A DNA stretch of 39,740 nt from an uncultured Clostridia bacterium (GTDB lineage Bacteria; Bacillota; Clostridia; Christensenellales; Borkfalkiaceae). The notes under the pieces were generated by a model, which was not told where the DNA came from, did no database searches, and saw nothing but the letters and a program-made list of their open reading frames with translations. Made by a program: the position numbers and the translations under genes. Below are positions 22,960 to 30,455 of this stretch, piece by piece. Where the stretch lies: the NCBI GenBank assembly GCA_947625865.1, contig CANQQD010000014.1, positions 1-39,740 of the forward strand. Direction: 5' to 3'. Positions within the stretch are counted from its first letter, which is position 1; each line of letters opens with the position of its first letter.

Positions 22960-23250
22960 GCTGTCGAGCAACACACCCCAAACCTTGGCTTCTTCCCCCT
23001 TGGGGGGGGAAGCTCCCGCGTAGCGGGTGATGGGAGGGGTAATAAAAAGCAAACGACCTCTCCCACCCGACGACTACGTGGCACCCTCCCTCGTCGCCGC
23101 AAACTTAGGCTTTAAGCCGTTTGCTCTACGCGCAAACGGCAAATTTGCCATGTTGCGGCTCCTCTTCCCAAAAATTTCGCTATGCTGCAATTTTCGGGAA
23201 CCCTGTGACTTGGCGACGGAAGAGGGCACGGAGGGGGGTGAGGGTATAGA
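22960..23250 (+). repeat. Composite palindromic repeat E with nested insert, second filled copy
   Basis: Starts with GCTGTCGAGCAACACACC and CCTTGGCTTCTTCCCC, has the CTCCCGC-GTA-GCGGG hairpin, and then the palindrome interrupted by the insert at 23096-23211. It parallels the arrangement at 200-460. Open frames through it are low-complexity and are not regarded as genes. Confidence 0.75.
23096..23211 (+). mobile_element. 116-nt folded insert inside repeat E, copy 2
   Basis: Same length as the copy at 321-436 and about 92% identical by eye. The internal hairpin GCCGTTTGC/GCAAACGGC, the outer GCCGCAA/TTGCGGC and the third stem CCCAAAAATT/AATTTTCGGG are all kept. The changes lie in loops or unpaired sequence. 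It carries no open reading frame worth noting. Confidence 0.5.
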
Positions 23251-23275
23251 AAAAACCACTTCTCATAATCTTCAC

Positions 23276-23372
23276 CACAACATTTTGCGGAGCAAAATAT
23301 TTCACATCGGCGCAGCCGATATTTAACATTTGCGCAGCAAATATTTAAAATGCGCAGCATATTTAACGCGAG
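23276..23372 (+). repeat. Array of small hairpins with constant linkers, copy 2
   Basis: Units: ATTTTGC-GGA-GCAAAAT, TCGGC-GCA-GCCGA, TTTGC-GCA-GCAAA, TGC-GCA-GCA, each followed by TATTTCACA, TATTTAACA or TATTTAAAA. It closely follows the order of the array at 718-882 but with different stems. It is directly followed by CGAGCGAAGCGAGACTGAGG of repeat E. Confidence 0.7.
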
Positions 23373-23580
23373 CGAAGCGAGACTGAGGGGAGGGATAACA
23401 CGTCAGCGGTGCTCCCATCCGTCGACTACGTCGCCACCCTCCCCCGTCGGCGACGGAAGAGGGCAAGGAGGGGACACGCCGTTTGACGTGCGGTAACATT
23501 CGTTCACCGCTAACGCAATAAAGAAACCCGCCCGCGGCGACACGCTGCAAAGAATTTCACGGTCTGCGGCGCCTTTTTTT
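23373..23580 (+). repeat. Repeat E, uninterrupted form, and a diverged tandem-unit relative
   Basis: Contains ACACGTCAGCGGTGCTCCCA and the uninterrupted palindrome CCCTCCCCCGTC|GGCGACGG (centre 23448/23449). Next comes CACGCCGTTTGACGTGCGG with CAATAAAGAAACCCGCC, a distant relative of the 66-nt unit at 10462. No gene is supported. Confidence 0.6.
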
Positions 23581-23590
23581 AAAAAAGGTC

Positions 23591-23618
23591 TTGTATTTTT
23601 TTAAAATTTTGATATAAT
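23591..23618 (+). promoter_or_regulatory. Promoter for the antiporter-MgtC pair
   Basis: TTGTAT (23591-23596), a 16-bp spacer and a perfect TATAAT (23613-23618). The leader of about 85 nt contains GC-rich paired sequence (GGCAG...CTGCC) but matches no riboswitch I can name. There is no clear ribosome site before the ATG at 23710. Confidence 0.75.
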
Positions 23619-23709
23619 AATATGCACCCCTGCAAAAGGCAAGGGCTTATTTTATCTTTGCGGCAGCCGGCCGCGCCTGCCTGCGGGCGTTTGATATCCT
23701 CACATATAA

Positions 23710-25164
23710 ATGTTAGATAAATTTTACGAACAACTTTCGGCGACGTCGCCTGCGTCCGTCATCATAATTTCCGTTGCGATAATGCTTTTTGCGGGATTTT
23801 TGGGCACGAGGGTCACAAAGCTCTTAAAGCTGCCCAACGTCACCGCCTACATTCTCGTGGGAATAATTCTCGGACCGTACTGCCTCGGGTTTGTGCCCGA
23901 GTCCGTCGCCTCGGGCATGGACTTCATATCCGATATCGCGCTTGCCTTCATCGCGTTCAGCGCGGGCGAGTATTTCAGATTTTCCACGCTCAAAAAGAAC
24001 GGCGCCAAGGTCGTCGTCATAACTCTTTTCGAGGCGCTTCTCGCTTCGGTGCTCGTGTTTGTGCTGACCTTTTTCATACTTCGTCTCGGTCTGCCGTTTT
24101 CCATTATTTTAGCCGCGCTGGCTTCGGCGACTGCGCCCGCTTCTACAATGATGACAATACGCCAGACGGGCGCAAAGGGCGACTTTGTGGATACGCTCTT
24201 TTCCGTCGTGGCTCTGGACGACGTGGTCAGCCTCATTGCATACAGCGTGGCTGTCTCGGTTGCGCTTTCAACGCTGGGCAGCGGCTTCTCCGCCGGCGAC
24301 GTGCTCCTGCCCATCGCGTGGAACATAATGATGATAGCCATAGGCGTCGCCTTCGGGTTCGCGCTGAAATTTCTTATGGCAAAGCGTTCTACGGATAACC
24401 GGCTGATAGTGTCTGTGGCATTCCTTTTTGCCATGTGCGGCATAGGCGCGGCTGTAAACGTCTCGCCGCTTTTAGGCTGTATGGCAATGGGTACGGTATA
24501 TATAAATATATCCGGCGACGACAAGCTCTTCAAGCAACTCAACTATTTCAGCCCGCCGATACTTTTGCTGTTTTTCGTCAAGTCCGGTCTTGGCTTCCGC
24601 CTCGACGCGCTCTTCAGCACGCAGAATTTGGTGGGCGGCATACCGCTCATTGTGATAGGCGTACTGTATTTTATAGTGAGGATCGCGGGCAAATACTCGG
24701 GCGCGTTCCTCGGCTGTGCCGTCACGAAAAAGGATAAAAAGGTGCGCAACTTTTTGGGGCTTGCCCTTTCGCCGCAGGCGGGCGTAGCCATAGGTCTTGC
24801 CGCCCTCGGCGCAAGGGTGCTCGGCGGAGAGACGGGCAGTCTGTTGCAGACGATAATATTGTCGTCGAGTATCTTTTACGAGCTTGTGGGCCCGCCGCTC
24901 GCCAAGCTGTCGCTGTATCTTTCGGGCTCCTACGGCAAGGACGCGGCGGAGGAGACGCCGCTTAGCACGGTGCCGACGCGCGAGGAGGAGGTCGACGCGC
25001 TCAAGGACAGGCTGTGCGCCATACAGAAGGAACTCGCCGTAAAGGAGTATGCGCGTTCTCCCGAGGAGGAGGCGTTCATGGAGGCCACCGAAGCCGCGGG
25101 CGAAAGCTCCGAAACTTCGGCGGGCGCGGAGTATAACCGCAAAAAATTTATAAACAAGAGGTGA
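23710..25164 (+). CDS. CPA2-family cation/proton antiporter (Kef/NapA-type)
   Basis: 484 residues with about 12 predicted membrane helices up to residue 405, then a hydrophilic, acidic tail that may form a coiled coil. Family marks are LPNVTAYILVGIILGPYCLG near residue 45, SATAPASTMMTIRQ near residue 140, and the paired acidic ALDDVVSLIAYSV near residue 175. DD rather than ND suggests an electrogenic exchanger, an inference. No TrkA-N regulatory domain is fused. The ion (Na+ or K+) cannot be told. The start has no clear ribosome site. The stop overlaps the GAGGTG site of the next gene, so the two form an operon. Confidence 0.85.
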   Translation: MLDKFYEQLSATSPASVIIISVAIMLFAGFLGTRVTKLLKLPNVTAYILVGIILGPYCLGFVPESVASGMDFISDIALAFIAFSAGEYFRFSTLKKNGAKVVVITLFEALLASVLVFVLTFFILRLGLPFSIILAALASATAPASTMMTIRQTGAKGDFVDTLFSVVALDDVVSLIAYSVAVSVALSTLGSGFSAGDVLLPIAWNIMMIAIGVAFGFALKFLMAKRSTDNRLIVSVAFLFAMCGIGAAVNVSPLLGCMAMGTVYINISGDDKLFKQLNYFSPPILLLFFVKSGLGFRLDALFSTQNLVGGIPLIVIGVLYFIVRIAGKYSGAFLGCAVTKKDKKVRNFLGLALSPQAGVAIGLAALGARVLGGETGSLLQTIILSSSIFYELVGPPLAKLSLYLSGSYGKDAAEETPLSTVPTREEEVDALKDRLCAIQKELAVKEYARSPEEEAFMEATEAAGESSETSAGAEYNRKKFINKR

Positions 25165-25170
25165 TAACTA

Positions 25171-25887
25171 ATGCCCACAGATTATATAGCGTATTGGCTC
25201 GGCGAATGGTCGTCGGAGGTAAACATAGGCTCCACGGCGCTCAAAACGGCGCTTGTGATAATAATGGCGGTGGTGCTGGGGTGCGAGCGTTCCAAAAACA
25301 GGCACGCGGCGGGTCTCAGAACCCTTTTGGTGATCTCCATAGGCTCGATGTTCGCGGGGATAGCCGATATATATTTCATAACCGTGCTCAACGTCAGCTT
25401 TTCGTTCATGTCGGCGGCGGTGTTCATAGGAATATCCATCATCACGGCAAACACAATAATCTTCTCCTCAAAAAACCAGATAATGGGTCTTACGACGTCT
25501 GTCAGCGTGTGGGCAATGTCTATAATCTCCGCAGTGCTCGGCTTCGGGCTGTACACGGCTGCGCTCATAGGCTTTGCCGCGCTCATGATAGGGCTTCTGG
25601 CTTTTTCGAAGCTCGAAATATACACAAAGGAGAAGTCCAACCACTTCGAGATCCACCTCGAGCTCAAGACCCGCGGCAGCCTGCAGGAATTTGTTGCCGC
25701 CGCGCGCGAGTTCGGGCTTAAGATCGACAATTTAGAGCTCAACCCCGCCTACGCAAATTCGGGGCTGAGCGTCTACACCGTCAAGTTCACCGTCGCGGGC
25801 AAGTCGCTTGCGAAAAAGAGCCACAGCGAAATAGTGGAGGCATTGTCGGTGCTGGACTGCGTGTATTATGTGGAGCAGATAGGTTAG
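25171..25887 (+). CDS. MgtC/SapB family membrane protein
   Basis: 238 residues. The N-terminal 150 residues have about five hydrophobic segments. The family signature region appears as LGCERSKNRHAAGLRTLLVI near residue 37, with the conserved AGLRT. The C-terminal part of about 80 residues (FEIHLELKTRGSLQEFVAAA onward) looks like a soluble ACT-like regulatory domain. In other bacteria MgtC proteins affect membrane potential and growth at low magnesium; transport itself is not proven. It follows the antiporter by 6 nt, which supports a joint role in ion homeostasis. Confidence 0.85.
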   Translation: MPTDYIAYWLGEWSSEVNIGSTALKTALVIIMAVVLGCERSKNRHAAGLRTLLVISIGSMFAGIADIYFITVLNVSFSFMSAAVFIGISIITANTIIFSSKNQIMGLTTSVSVWAMSIISAVLGFGLYTAALIGFAALMIGLLAFSKLEIYTKEKSNHFEIHLELKTRGSLQEFVAAAREFGLKIDNLELNPAYANSGLSVYTVKFTVAGKSLAKKSHSEIVEALSVLDCVYYVEQIG

Positions 25888-25936
25888 CTCCCGTTGCGGC
25901 GTTCGGAAAAATTTTCAACAATTATATGTTATTTGT

Positions 25937-25965
25937 TTGACATTAAATGATAAATATTATACAAT
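25937..25965 (+). promoter_or_regulatory. Promoter for yccF
   Basis: TTGACA (25937-25942), a 17-bp spacer and TACAAT (25960-25965): eleven of twelve consensus positions. The start near 25972 gives a short leader with AAAGGAG before the ATG at 25999. Confidence 0.88.
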
Positions 25966-25998
25966 AAATTCACAAAACTTTCACAAAGGAGCTAAATC

Positions 25999-26370
25999 AT
26001 GAAAACAATCGGCAACATTCTTTGGTTTTTGTTTACAGGTCTTTGGGAAGGCATCGTTTGGTTTTTCACCGGTTTACTGTGGTGCATTACCATTATCGGT
26101 ATTCCCTTCGGTCTGCAGGCGTTCAAAATCGCTAAGTTTATCATCTGGCCTTTCGGCAGAGTGGTAAACAAGAACTTCGGCGCGCACCCCATTGCAAACG
26201 TGCTCTGGATCATCCTCGGCGGCTTTGCTATGGCGCTCGGCTTCCTTCTTGTCGGCATCATCTGGTGCATCACCATCATTGGTATCCCCTTCGGCAAGCA
26301 GTGCTTCAAGCTGGCAGGCCTTTCGCTTACACCCTTCGGCGCAACGATAGAAGTGCCCACAAAGGCGTAA
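25999..26370 (+). CDS. yccF: YccF-domain inner membrane protein
   Basis: 123 residues made of two similar halves. Each has a hydrophobic stretch with the motif WCITIIGIPFG (near residues 30 and 91) followed by a short polar part. This duplicated domain defines the YccF family, whose function is unknown. It has its own strong promoter and its own terminator, so it is a single-gene unit. Confidence 0.9.
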   Translation: MKTIGNILWFLFTGLWEGIVWFFTGLLWCITIIGIPFGLQAFKIAKFIIWPFGRVVNKNFGAHPIANVLWIILGGFAMALGFLLVGIIWCITIIGIPFGKQCFKLAGLSLTPFGATIEVPTKA

Positions 26371-26378
26371 ATAAGATC

Positions 26379-26413
26379 ATAACCGCACGTAAAACGCGTG
26401 CGGTTATATTTTT
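26379..26413 (+). terminator. Terminator of yccF
   Basis: ATAACCGCACG (26379-26389) pairs with CGTGCGGTTAT (26397-26407) around TAAAACG, followed by ATTTTT. It lies 8 nt behind the yccF stop. Confidence 0.9.
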
Positions 26414-26499
26414 GCCTGCGGCAGAATATATATAATTCGTATCAAAAGCTTATGATTCTACAAAATCGTATTTCCGCAAAGAAAAAACAGTTATTTTAA

Positions 26500-26527
26500 T
26501 TGACAAAAAATGCGGGTATGATATAAT
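26500..26527 (+). promoter_or_regulatory. Promoter for the 78-residue membrane protein
   Basis: Perfect TTGACA (26500-26505), a 16-bp spacer and perfect TATAAT (26522-26527). This is the best promoter by consensus in the window, implying high expression. The leader of about 28 nt has an AAAGGAG site before the ATG at 26563. Confidence 0.92.
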
Positions 26528-26562
26528 ATATTTGATTAAAAAATATAAAAGGAGAAACAACT

Positions 26563-26799
26563 ATGGCATTTGATAAGTGGTTTAACAGCCAAAGCACACT
26601 GTTAAAGGTTATTCTTCTCATCCTCCCCGTTGTCGGCTGGATAGTAGAATGTCTTGTAAGACTGAGTGTTGCGCTTAACAAAAAGGATTTGGTCAGCATC
26701 CTTGTGTTCCTTCTCTTCCTGTTGGTAGGTTGGGGCTGGTTCCTTGGCGTTATTGACCTTATTTATCTTATCCTTAAGGGACATCTCATTCTTGCGTAA
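26563..26799 (+). CDS. Small two-helix membrane protein of unknown function
   Basis: 78 residues. Two hydrophobic segments, about residues 15-35 (VILLILPVVGWIVECLVRLS) and 44-74 (Leu/Val/Trp-rich, LLVGWGWFLGVIDLIYLI), are joined by a short ALNKKD turn. No family was recognised. Single-gene unit with a near-perfect promoter and a perfect palindromic terminator. It could be an envelope stress or channel-like small protein, but nothing in the sequence decides this. The ribosome site AAAGGAG and strong flanking signals make it a real gene. Confidence 0.8.
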   Translation: MAFDKWFNSQSTLLKVILLILPVVGWIVECLVRLSVALNKKDLVSILVFLLFLLVGWGWFLGVIDLIYLILKGHLILA

Positions 26800-26809
26800 A
26801 AGAGAAACG

Positions 26810-26847
26810 AAATTCCGCTGCGGCGATCGCCGCAGCGGAATTTTTTT
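26810..26847. terminator. Bidirectional palindromic terminator
   Basis: A 34-nt perfect palindrome, AAATTCCGCTGCGGCGA and its complement, centred at 26826/26827 and followed by TTTTTTT on the plus strand. It serves the 78-residue gene and, in reverse, probably the convergent phosphodiesterase gene. Confidence 0.9.
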
Positions 26848-26857
26848 ACGTCAGCCG

Positions 26858-27424
26858 TCAGAGTTCCGCCCTGTCGTACACTTTGCCGTCGAGCGTTTTA
26901 AAGTAGAAGACGCCGTTTTCATACAAAATATATCCCCGCGTCTCCTTTTCGTCCTTGGGCAGCGCAACCGAGCCGGGGTTCAGGTGTAAAAAGCCCTCCT
27001 CGCGGGTGTTCAGGGGCACGTGCGTGTGTCCCGTTATATAGACGTCCGCGTCATTCAGCGGCGGAGATTCCCTGTGCCCGTGGGCGAGATATATGTTCAC
27101 GCCGTCCGCAAATACCGCGGCATAGTCCGAGAGCGCGGGGAAGGGTAGCACCATCTGGTCCACCTCGCTGTCGCAATTTCCGCGTACGCAGAGGATATTC
27201 TCCTTTACGCCGCCGAGCAGCTTAGCCACCTCCGCGGGCGCATACTCCTCGGGCAGCGGGTTGCGGGGACCGTGGTAGAGTATATCCCCGAGCAGTATCA
27301 TTTTGTCCGCGCCCTCGCGCCCGAAGGCAGCCAAAAGCTCCCCGGCATACTTTGCCGAGCCGTGTATATCCGAGGCTATCAAAAGCCTGACGCCGCGTTT
27401 CTCTTTCTTTCTGGAAAAGAACAT
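26858..27424 (-). CDS. yfcE: YfcE-type metallophosphodiesterase
   Basis: 188 residues, usual size for YfcE/MJ0936. All metallophosphoesterase motifs are present: SDIHG (Asp19, His21), LLGDIL, RGNCDSE, LAHGHR and ITGHTH near residue 133. The family hydrolyses phosphodiesters in vitro with Mn2+; the natural substrate is unknown. The ATG has AAGGAG 8 nt upstream. An MFFSRKKEKRG stretch precedes the domain. It has its own promoter. Confidence 0.9.
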   Translation of the reverse strand: MFFSRKKEKRGVRLLIASDIHGSAKYAGELLAAFGREGADKMILLGDILYHGPRNPLPEEYAPAEVAKLLGGVKENILCVRGNCDSEVDQMVLPFPALSDYAAVFADGVNIYLAHGHRESPPLNDADVYITGHTHVPLNTREEGFLHLNPGSVALPKDEKETRGYILYENGVFYFKTLDGKVYDRAEL

Positions 27425-27469
27425 TGCTTGCTCTCCTTAACGTTTGGCGGCGCGCCGCCTGCACGAACT

Positions 27470-27498
27470 ATCATACTATTTTTTTTGTGCGATGTCAA
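27470..27498 (-). promoter_or_regulatory. Promoter for yfcE
   Basis: Minus strand: perfect TTGACA (27498-27493), a 17-bp spacer and TATGAT (27475-27470). It sits between the cls stop (27520) and the yfcE start (27424), leaving a leader of about 38 nt. Confidence 0.88.
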
Positions 27499-27519
27499 GG
27501 AGCGCCATCGGGCTTTACG

Positions 27520-28929
27520 TTAAATTAAGGGGGCAAACAGCTTGAGTATCAGGCGGGAAAACCTCTTTGCGGGCGATATCTTGCCCTCGGTCAGCGGCAG
27601 GGAGAGGGACAGGCACTCCGAAAAATCGCTCTCCACGTCCTCGCATATCTGTCCGTCAAACATTACGCCGCACTCGAAGTTCTGCCGCATCGAGCGGAAG
27701 TCCATATTATAGCTCCCCAAAAACACGTTATCGTCGCAGATCAGCGCCTTTGCGTGCATGAACCCGGGCGCATATTCGAAAAACCTTACGCCCGCGGGCT
27801 CCAATGTGTGCGCGCATGCCTTTGAAAGCTCGAACGCATACCGTTTGTCGGGTATATGCGGCAGGATTATTTTTACGTCCACGCCCCGCCTCGCGGCAAA
27901 TTCCAGAGCACCGGCAAGCTTTTCCGTAACGCAGAAGTACGGCGTCAGAATGTGTATACGTCTTTCCGCCGCCGAAATATACCGCACGTACATATCCTCG
28001 CAATAGCCCTTTGAGGCGGGATTGTCGCAATAGGGCAGGCACAGCCTTTCCCCTGCGGCTTCGAACTTTGTTTCGAAGCTTCCGAGCCACATGGCGAAAA
28101 ACATTCCCTCGAATATCTTGGCCGCCGCGCCGTAAACCGCCACGCCGTCGTCCTTCCATTTCCCGCAGGGGCCGGGGAAGCCCGCATACTCGTCCGAAAG
28201 ATTTATCCCGCCCGTGAACGCCACCTTGCCGTCGACAGTCACTATTTTTCTGTGGTCGCGGAAGTTCAGGCGGGAGCGGGGGAAGGGCGTGATGCGCCTG
28301 AAAACCTTCACCTCCGCGCCCGCCTCTTTCAGCCGCTTCACGTCTTTACGCCTCAGCTTGAACGCCGAGCCCACGCCGTCGATGAGTATTTTTATCTCCG
28401 CGCCGTTTTCCCTCGCCCTCTGCAGGGCGGCCACGAACAAATCGAATATATGTCCGCCCTTCACTATAAAAAACTCAACATATATTGAGTTTTTCGCCCT
28501 TTCCATCTCCGAAAACAGCCGCTTAAAAAAGCTTTCCCCGTCCTTGAAATACACCGCCCCGTCATAGCCCGCCCCGCAGGTGCCGCACACCGAATTGGCG
28601 CATGCGCCCTCGCGGCTCAAGCCGTCGGCATGCACCTTGAGTACGCCGTATTTTTTTCTGCCCGCCGTGGCTATGAGGTATATGACCGCACCCGCCACGG
28701 GCAGGGCGGCTATCGGCAAAAACCACGCGCACTTTGCCTCCGGACTCCCGCTGCGCGTCAGAAGCACGGCCGCCGTCACGCCCGAGAGCAAAAACGTCCC
28801 CGCATACGCCGCGGCGAGCGGCATGACCGAGGGGACGGCAAAGCATAAAAAAATAATTGCGGCAACCTGCGCCGCAATCAATACGATATATAAAAAGTTC
28901 AGTGTGAATACAATTCTGAAAAAGCGCAT
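27520..28929 (-). CDS. cls: Cardiolipin synthase (phospholipase D family)
   Basis: 469 residues. Two N-terminal membrane helices with a PLDc_N-type region (residues 1-90) anchor it in the cytoplasmic membrane. Two catalytic HKD motifs follow: FRDHRKIVTVDGK near residue 230 and FMHAKALICDD near residue 405. Each is followed by a Gly/Ser-Asn segment (GGINLSDEY, GSYNMDF). It condenses two phosphatidylglycerol molecules to cardiolipin and glycerol. It follows the dehydrogenase-like gene by 17 nt and probably shares its transcript. No ribosome site is obvious before the ATG, so coupling is likely. No clear terminator lies behind it. Confidence 0.92.
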   Translation of the reverse strand: MRFFRIVFTLNFLYIVLIAAQVAAIIFLCFAVPSVMPLAAAYAGTFLLSGVTAAVLLTRSGSPEAKCAWFLPIAALPVAGAVIYLIATAGRKKYGVLKVHADGLSREGACANSVCGTCGAGYDGAVYFKDGESFFKRLFSEMERAKNSIYVEFFIVKGGHIFDLFVAALQRARENGAEIKILIDGVGSAFKLRRKDVKRLKEAGAEVKVFRRITPFPRSRLNFRDHRKIVTVDGKVAFTGGINLSDEYAGFPGPCGKWKDDGVAVYGAAAKIFEGMFFAMWLGSFETKFEAAGERLCLPYCDNPASKGYCEDMYVRYISAAERRIHILTPYFCVTEKLAGALEFAARRGVDVKIILPHIPDKRYAFELSKACAHTLEPAGVRFFEYAPGFMHAKALICDDNVFLGSYNMDFRSMRQNFECGVMFDGQICEDVESDFSECLSLSLPLTEGKISPAKRFSRLILKLFAPLI

Positions 28930-28946
28930 AGAACGAACGCGCGGGA

Positions 28947-29969
28947 TCAGAGAATCATTTTAAGCACGGTCATCTTGGTCTTTTTGACCGCCGGCGTGTT
29001 GGAGCAGCGTTCCTTTAAGAGCGCTACGGGGTCGTATTCGTTCAGGACCTCCTTTTCAAACACGTCAATATTCACCGCGCCGTGTATAAGCATGTTTATA
29101 ACGGCGTCCGTGTAGTCGTAGGCGTCCGAAACGCCGAACACGGTGAGGTTTTTGGCGAGAATGTCGCGTGCGTCCATGGGCGCGGTCACCGCAGCTATGC
29201 TGGAAATGACCACCGTCTTGCCGTGCGCGACCAGTCTCGTCGAGAGCGAGAGGGGGAGCCTCGAGTTGCCGCTGTATATCACGGCGTCGCAGAGGTGCCC
29301 GCCCGTTGCGTTGGAAATGTTGGAAAGAAGGTCGTCGTCGGCGGCAAAAGCATAATACATACCGCACTTTTTTATCTTTTCGAGGTGCTCGGGGTTATTG
29401 TCTATCACTATGGGAATGACCTTGTGATACTGCAGCACCTGCGCAATAATATTGCCCGTGAAGTCCGCGCCGACGACCGCAACTCTCTGTCCTGCGGAGA
29501 GATTAAGTTTATCGTAAATATTTTCGGCAATTCCCACCGATTCTATGCAGAGCGCCTTTATGTCGTCCACCGCCGCGGGCAGAGGCGCCACCTCGGTGTA
29601 CTCGCACACCACGAAATCGCGCAAAAAGCCGTCGAAGTCCTTGCCTGCGGTCATAACGGAGGTGCACTGTCTGGGCTTGCCCGAAAGACAGGCAAGGCAC
29701 CGCCCGCACGCTCTCGTCGGCTCAAAATACACCCGCTGGTTCTTTTCTATGCCATAGCAGTTTTCGCCCACTTCGGTAACTATGCCTACGGCAGCCCTGC
29801 CTATGGTTTTGGGATATGCGGGCTCGGCTGCGCCTGTAAAGATCTGCGTGTCGAAATCGGTCAGAAGTAGGTGCGAAACCTTTACCTTGACCTGCGTAGG
29901 CGAAGAGATATTTACGCTCGCGGGTTCGTTGATGAGCGTTTGCGGTCCTTTCAATACCCAGTTATCCAT
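28947..29969 (-). CDS. MDR-superfamily dehydrogenase-like protein lacking catalytic zinc ligands
   Basis: 340 residues with a GroES-like N-terminal and a nucleotide-binding C-terminal domain (VAVVGADFTGNIIAQVLQ near residue 165). The structural zinc site is intact: Cys88, Cys91, Cys94 and Cys102. The catalytic zinc residues are not: the CGxD motif reads LLTD (Leu35), and GHE reads GRA (Arg58, Ala59). It is therefore probably not a classical zinc alcohol dehydrogenase; a reductase-like or non-catalytic role is possible. The only good start lies one or two bases from the predicted transcription start and has no ribosome site. Confidence 0.75.
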   Translation of the reverse strand: MDNWVLKGPQTLINEPASVNISSPTQVKVKVSHLLLTDFDTQIFTGAAEPAYPKTIGRAAVGIVTEVGENCYGIEKNQRVYFEPTRACGRCLACLSGKPRQCTSVMTAGKDFDGFLRDFVVCEYTEVAPLPAAVDDIKALCIESVGIAENIYDKLNLSAGQRVAVVGADFTGNIIAQVLQYHKVIPIVIDNNPEHLEKIKKCGMYYAFAADDDLLSNISNATGGHLCDAVIYSGNSRLPLSLSTRLVAHGKTVVISSIAAVTAPMDARDILAKNLTVFGVSDAYDYTDAVINMLIHGAVNIDVFEKEVLNEYDPVALLKERCSNTPAVKKTKMTVLKMIL

Positions 29970-29977
29970 TATTGCCC

Positions 29978-30006
29978 ATTATACGCTATTTTGCGGTGAT
30001 TTGCAA
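29978..30006 (-). promoter_or_regulatory. Promoter for the MDR-like gene and cls; nearly leaderless
   Basis: Minus strand: TTGCAA (30006-30001), a 17-bp spacer and perfect TATAAT (29983-29978). Only eight bases separate the -10 box from the ATG at 29969, so transcription should begin at or within two bases of the start codon. Confidence 0.8.
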
Positions 30007-30084
30007 CTAAATTTTATTAAAAAAGCAAAAGATAACATTTTTGGTTATTTTAACGTAAAATTTATTAATCGCCGCTAAAAACAA

Positions 30085-30113
30085 TTGACTTGCAAAAATT
30101 TATTATATATAAT
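30085..30113 (+). promoter_or_regulatory. Promoter for rpmE
   Basis: TTGACT (30085-30090), a 17-bp spacer and perfect TATAAT (30108-30113). The leader of about 30 nt has a GAGAGGTG ribosome site before the ATG at 30150. Confidence 0.88.
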
Positions 30114-30149
30114 AAATGAGTATTCAGAAATTGTGCGAGAGGTGAAACA

Positions 30150-30353
30150 ATGAAGCCCGAAATACATCCCGATTATCACGAGGTCACGGTTGTATGCGCA
30201 TGCGGCGCAACATTTACCACGGGTACGACCAAAAAGACCGATACCCTCAAGGTAGATATCTGCAACAAGTGTCATCCGTTCTTTACCGGCAAGCAGAAGC
30301 TGGTCGATACCGGCGGCCGTGTGGATAAATTCAAAAGGCGTTATAATATCTGA
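30150..30353 (+). CDS. rpmE: 50S ribosomal protein L31, zinc-containing form
   Basis: 67 residues. Cys16, Cys18, Cys38 and Cys41 form the zinc site of the C+ form, which other bacteria replace by a C- paralogue under zinc limitation. L31 bridges the two subunits at the central protuberance. [20 protein letters not shown] at the start and [20 protein letters not shown] at the end are diagnostic. It has its own promoter and is followed by a hairpin terminator. Confidence 0.97.
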   Translation: MKPEIHPDYHEVTVVCACGATFTTGTTKKTDTLKVDICNKCHPFFTGKQKLVDTGGRVDKFKRRYNI

Positions 30354-30359
30354 AATCAT

Positions 30360-30393
30360 ACGGCTCCATATGAAGATGGCGCCGTTATTTTTT
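30360..30393 (+). terminator. Terminator of rpmE
   Basis: ACGGCTCCAT (30360-30369) pairs with ATGGCGCCGT (30376-30385) with one T-C mismatch, followed by TATTTTTT. The DUF1385-PrmC gene starts 63 nt later without a clear promoter of its own, so partial read-through is possible. Confidence 0.75.
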
Positions 30394-30455
30394 ACGGCGG
30401 ACGTTGGGCATAATGCGTCCGCAGAATTTTACTTTAAAGCGGATAAAGCAAGGCT

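Noticed and set aside
23027-23326. 99-residue open frame in the repeat block before the antiporter
   Set aside because: Lies entirely within repeat E, its insert and the hairpin array. The parallel locus at 282-524 has a related frame that diverges after the repeat, with no ribosome site.
23625-23709. Riboswitch before the antiporter-MgtC operon
   Set aside because: The leader is only about 85 nt; I could not match the cores of the Mg2+ (M-box), c-di-AMP (ydaO), guanidine or Na+ classes. Left as unassigned leader.
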